Below the pieces are notes generated by a model. The model saw nothing but the letters and a program-made list of their open reading frames with translations, was not told where the DNA came from and made no database searches. Source: Limnoglobus sp043757025 (GTDB lineage: Bacteria; Planctomycetota; Planctomycetia; Gemmatales; Gemmataceae). From it: DNA of 17,484 bases. Location: NCBI GenBank assembly GCA_043757025.1, contig JAYVQG010000334.1:1-17484 (forward strand), in the 5' to 3' direction. The translations under genes were made by a program, and so were the position numbers. Of the stretch, positions 15,755 through 17,484 are shown piece after piece; within the stretch, counting starts at the first letter, position 1; the number at the start of each line of letters is the position of its first letter.

Positions 15755-15774
15755 TCGATTGCTACGAAGCACCC

Positions 15775-16182
15775 GGGGGCGAACTGGTATCGACCGGGCA
15801 GTTGAGGTGTTTGGTTGCGTGCCGAGGTTGATCGGTTGGCCTCGTAAAAATCCGATCAAATGATAACTGCAGAAACGCAGTTCTCTTTGGCTGCGTAAGG
15901 TAACACTTACTTCAAGCCCCGTTTGTCAGTCTTCGCCTGAAAGATTGCCATGCGGACGCCAAGTCAGGCTCGCGATCACCTGAGAACTGGGCAACCGGTT
16001 CGCCTCGGTGGCGGTGATTGCTAAAAAAACTGACCGATAGTTTACCCAGAACCCTGTCAGCCGGAGTCTGGGCGAGCAAACGTGGGGCGACCATACGGTA
16101 GGCCCCAAGAATAGACGGACTACGCACGTAGACGCCAGCATTGAAGTGCCACGGGACCCGGGTTCGATTCCCGGCGCCTCCA
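15775..16182 (+). ncRNA. ssrA: Transfer-messenger RNA (one-piece tmRNA)
   Basis: tmRNA rescues ribosomes stalled on broken messages and adds a degradation tag, working with SmpB. The 5' end GGGGGCG (15775-15781) pairs with CGCCTCC (16175-16181), one pair being G-T, to form a seven-bp acceptor stem; A16182 is the discriminator, and CCA is not encoded (CTG follows). The 5' domain has the conserved ACTGGTATCGACCGGG. The 3' domain has the tmRNA-typical GACTACGCACGTAGACGC and a T-arm: CCGGG (16158-16162), loop TTCGATT, CCCGG (16170-16174). The tag frame GCA...GCG TAA (15869-15898) encodes AETQFSLAA, ending in the usual LAA. The gene is one-piece, not the permuted two-piece form. A promoter and a terminator flank it. 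An integrase-like gene starts 183 bp downstream. Confidence 0.95.
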
Positions 16183-16185
16183 CTG

Positions 16186-16221
16186 AAAAGCCACTTGCGA
16201 TTGCACGCAAGTGGCTTTTTT
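16186..16221 (+). terminator. Intrinsic terminator of ssrA
   Basis: AAAAGCCACTTGCG (16186-16199) pairs perfectly with CGCAAGTGGCTTTT (16206-16219) around a six-base loop, and the T-run ends at 16221. It begins four bases after the tmRNA discriminator base. Confidence 0.93.
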
Positions 16222-16266
16222 CATTGGCTTTGCGGCGATTTTGGCACTTCGCGGTTTGGCATTACC

Positions 16267-16295
16267 GGTCTGAACTGGTCTGAAATTGGTCTGAA
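16267..16295 (+). repeat. Three direct repeats GGTCTGAA upstream of the integrase
   Basis: GGTCTGAA occurs at 16267-16274, 16277-16284 and 16288-16295, spaced 10 and 11 bp apart, that is, on one face of the helix. They lie between the ssrA terminator and the integrase gene, where arm-type integrase sites or excisionase/repressor sites are usually found. An imperfect palindrome (GCCGCCGGCGGC core) follows near 16330, before the ribosome-binding site. Confidence 0.5.
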
Positions 16296-16364
16296 ATCGG
16301 GCCACCCCCTTCGCCTTTCCGAGACACCGCCGCCGGCGGCGTGTAGGAGGAAAGGGGGCGAGCC

Positions 16365-17391
16365 ATGAAGGAACTCAAACGACTCAGAGACGGTCGCTAC
16401 TTCGCGTTCGTCGGCTACACGAAGCCGGGGTCGAACCAGCAGCACAAGTTCTTGCTCGGACGGGACGAGAGCGCCGCAGTCCAGCGGGTCGCCCTCGTCC
16501 GCAGCCTGTGGAACCATTCGGCCAGCATCGCCCGAGAGATGGGAGAACCTCTCGTCTGGGACGAGGTCGGCATGGGCATCGGTACAGAAGTCGCGGCGGG
16601 CCAGACGACCATCGCCGTCGATTTCGACGCCGGCGGTCTTGCGGACATCGCCGTGGGCATCCTCGCCGACTGGCAGGCGGTCGTCCCCGGCGTGCGGTTG
16701 ACGCTGCGGGACAAGGCGACCGAGGAGGAAGGCGGTCGCCTGCGGCGGCGGGAGGCCGAGAAGTACATCTCGCTGGGCCGGGAACTCCTCGAATCGGGCG
16801 GCTCGCACACGCTGCACGAAGCGATCAAAGCTTACGTCGCGGCGGTGCGCAAGAACCCCCTTTACCTCATCCGCGACAAGTCGCGGCTGACCGACTGGGG
16901 TCAGGTCAAGATCGACCAGATCGAGTTCAGCGCCGACCACATGCCCGACGTGCGGCTCGCAACGCTGAACAAGCTCGCCAAAATCACAGCCCTGCTCGGG
17001 GTGATCGCCGCCCGACCGCTCAAGAAGTCGCCGGGCGGAAAGCCGACCGACACGCCGATCAGGAAGAATTACGCCACGGCGGTGGTCAAGGAGTTCCGCG
17101 TCTTCCTGAACTGGCTGCACGACTCTGACGAGTTCCACTGGGAGAAGCCCCGCGACTACGCCGTCAAGCCCGTGCGGGTGAAGCAGATCGCGGAGAAGAC
17201 CGGCCCGGTTCGGGTGCCGACGTACAAACTGCACGAACTCGTAACACTCTGGACTTACGCCACGCCGTGGGAACGATGCCTGATGACGCTGGCACTCGCA
17301 ATGGGCTTCGGTCAGGCCGAGGTCGCCCACCGTCCGCCGCGACGAGGCGCTGCTCCGCACCAAGCACCCGCACGCCGAGGAACTGCATTAA
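16365..17391 (+). pseudogene. Tyrosine-recombinase-like integrase, frameshifted and truncated
   Basis: Translation begins MKELKRLRDGRYFAFVGYTK at the ATG at 16365, with AGGAGGAAAGGGGG upstream. Residues about 1-280 are DNA-binding-like. A recombinase catalytic-domain start follows: VPTYKLHELVTLWTYATPWE then RCLMTLALAMGFGQAEVAH, up to about residue 322. There the sense frame changes: the +1 frame continues as RRDEALLRTKHPHAEELH, then TAA at 17389-17391. One extra G near 17331 would explain the shift. The original frame stays open, without stop, to the end of the window but no longer looks like protein. At the position of the catalytic box I arginine it reads GFGQAE; I recall the same in planctomycete integrases. 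The Arg, His and Tyr of later boxes are absent. This is probably the integrase of an element inserted at ssrA, now inactive unless repaired. Confidence 0.7.
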
Positions 17392-17484
17392 AGTGGACCC
17401 CATTTGCAAGACCAAAAAACGGTCGCCGAGCACTCCTTTCTTCCCCGCGTGATTTCGGTTGTCATCGTTCTGTCACCAATGCGT
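17389..17484. other. Possible insertion-sequence edge at the window end
   Basis: After the codons for HAEELH the sequence changes character and runs TAAAGTGGACCCCATTTGC onward for about 95 bp without a gene. A terminus containing AGTGGACCCC resembles ends of some IS3-family elements as I remember them. The other end and any transposase lie outside the window, so this is a guess. Confidence 0.3.

Noticed and set aside
15654..15863. Short open frame overlapping the start of the tmRNA
   Set aside because: It covers the ssrA promoter and the tmRNA 5' domain, which explain the sequence better.
15912..16210. Minus-strand open frames across the tmRNA, including one with a VEAPGIEPGSR-like peptide
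   Set aside because: That peptide is the known false translation of a tRNA-like T-arm read backwards, here the tmRNA 3' end.
16221..17363. Minus-strand open frame of 380 codons opposite the integrase
   Set aside because: Arg/Ala/Asp-rich shadow reading. It starts within the catalytic segment of the integrase and runs through its promoter and up to the ssrA terminator.

Overview
The window looks like chromosomal DNA of a planctomycete, most likely a Gemmata-type member of the Gemmataceae. Reasons: GC-rich, strongly biased codon use; a five-haem secreted cytochrome with a C-terminal domain of a kind I associate with planctomycetes; a YHYH-domain secreted protein; several small hairpin repeats between genes; and a one-piece tmRNA with the short tag AETQFSLAA. 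No plasmid or prophage structural genes are visible. The assignment comes from protein character alone.

Layout. 1-417 is an intergenic repeat field: two arrays of short hairpin units that meet head to head. 426-1616 (minus) is an M24 metallopeptidase, divergent from 1760-4804, a secreted five-haem c-type cytochrome, which is followed closely by a CNT-family nucleoside transporter (4838-6175). Next come a CotA-like multicopper oxidase without a signal peptide (6369-8063), a small hypothetical protein bracketed by two 53-bp direct repeats (8159-8812), a sugar isomerase/epimerase-like TIM barrel (8932-10107), and a tight two-gene unit of an endonuclease/exonuclease/phosphatase-fold enzyme plus an unknown 177-residue partner (10132-11486). 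11487-11974 has no gene but holds a MITE-like element (about 305 bp) with inverted ends and four 21-bp tandem repeats. 11975-13288 is an unrecognised 437-residue protein, convergent with a secreted YHYH-domain protein (13335-14951, minus).

The right end is accessory in character. 15341-15617 is a small gene whose reading frame is broken by one base. 15775-16182 is ssrA (tmRNA), with a plausible promoter before it and a strong intrinsic terminator after it. Directly downstream, at 16365, begins a tyrosine-recombinase-like integrase: the arrangement expected of an element integrated at the 3' end of ssrA. The integrase is frameshifted near 17330 and departs from its expected sequence near 17389, possibly at the edge of an insertion sequence, so the element may be decayed.

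The genes do not form one obvious pathway. The cytochrome, the YHYH protein and the transporter act at or outside the cytoplasmic membrane. The nuclease-fold pair is the best candidate for an uncharacterised two-gene system. The most unusual structural feature is the covarying, head-to-head repeat array at the left end.
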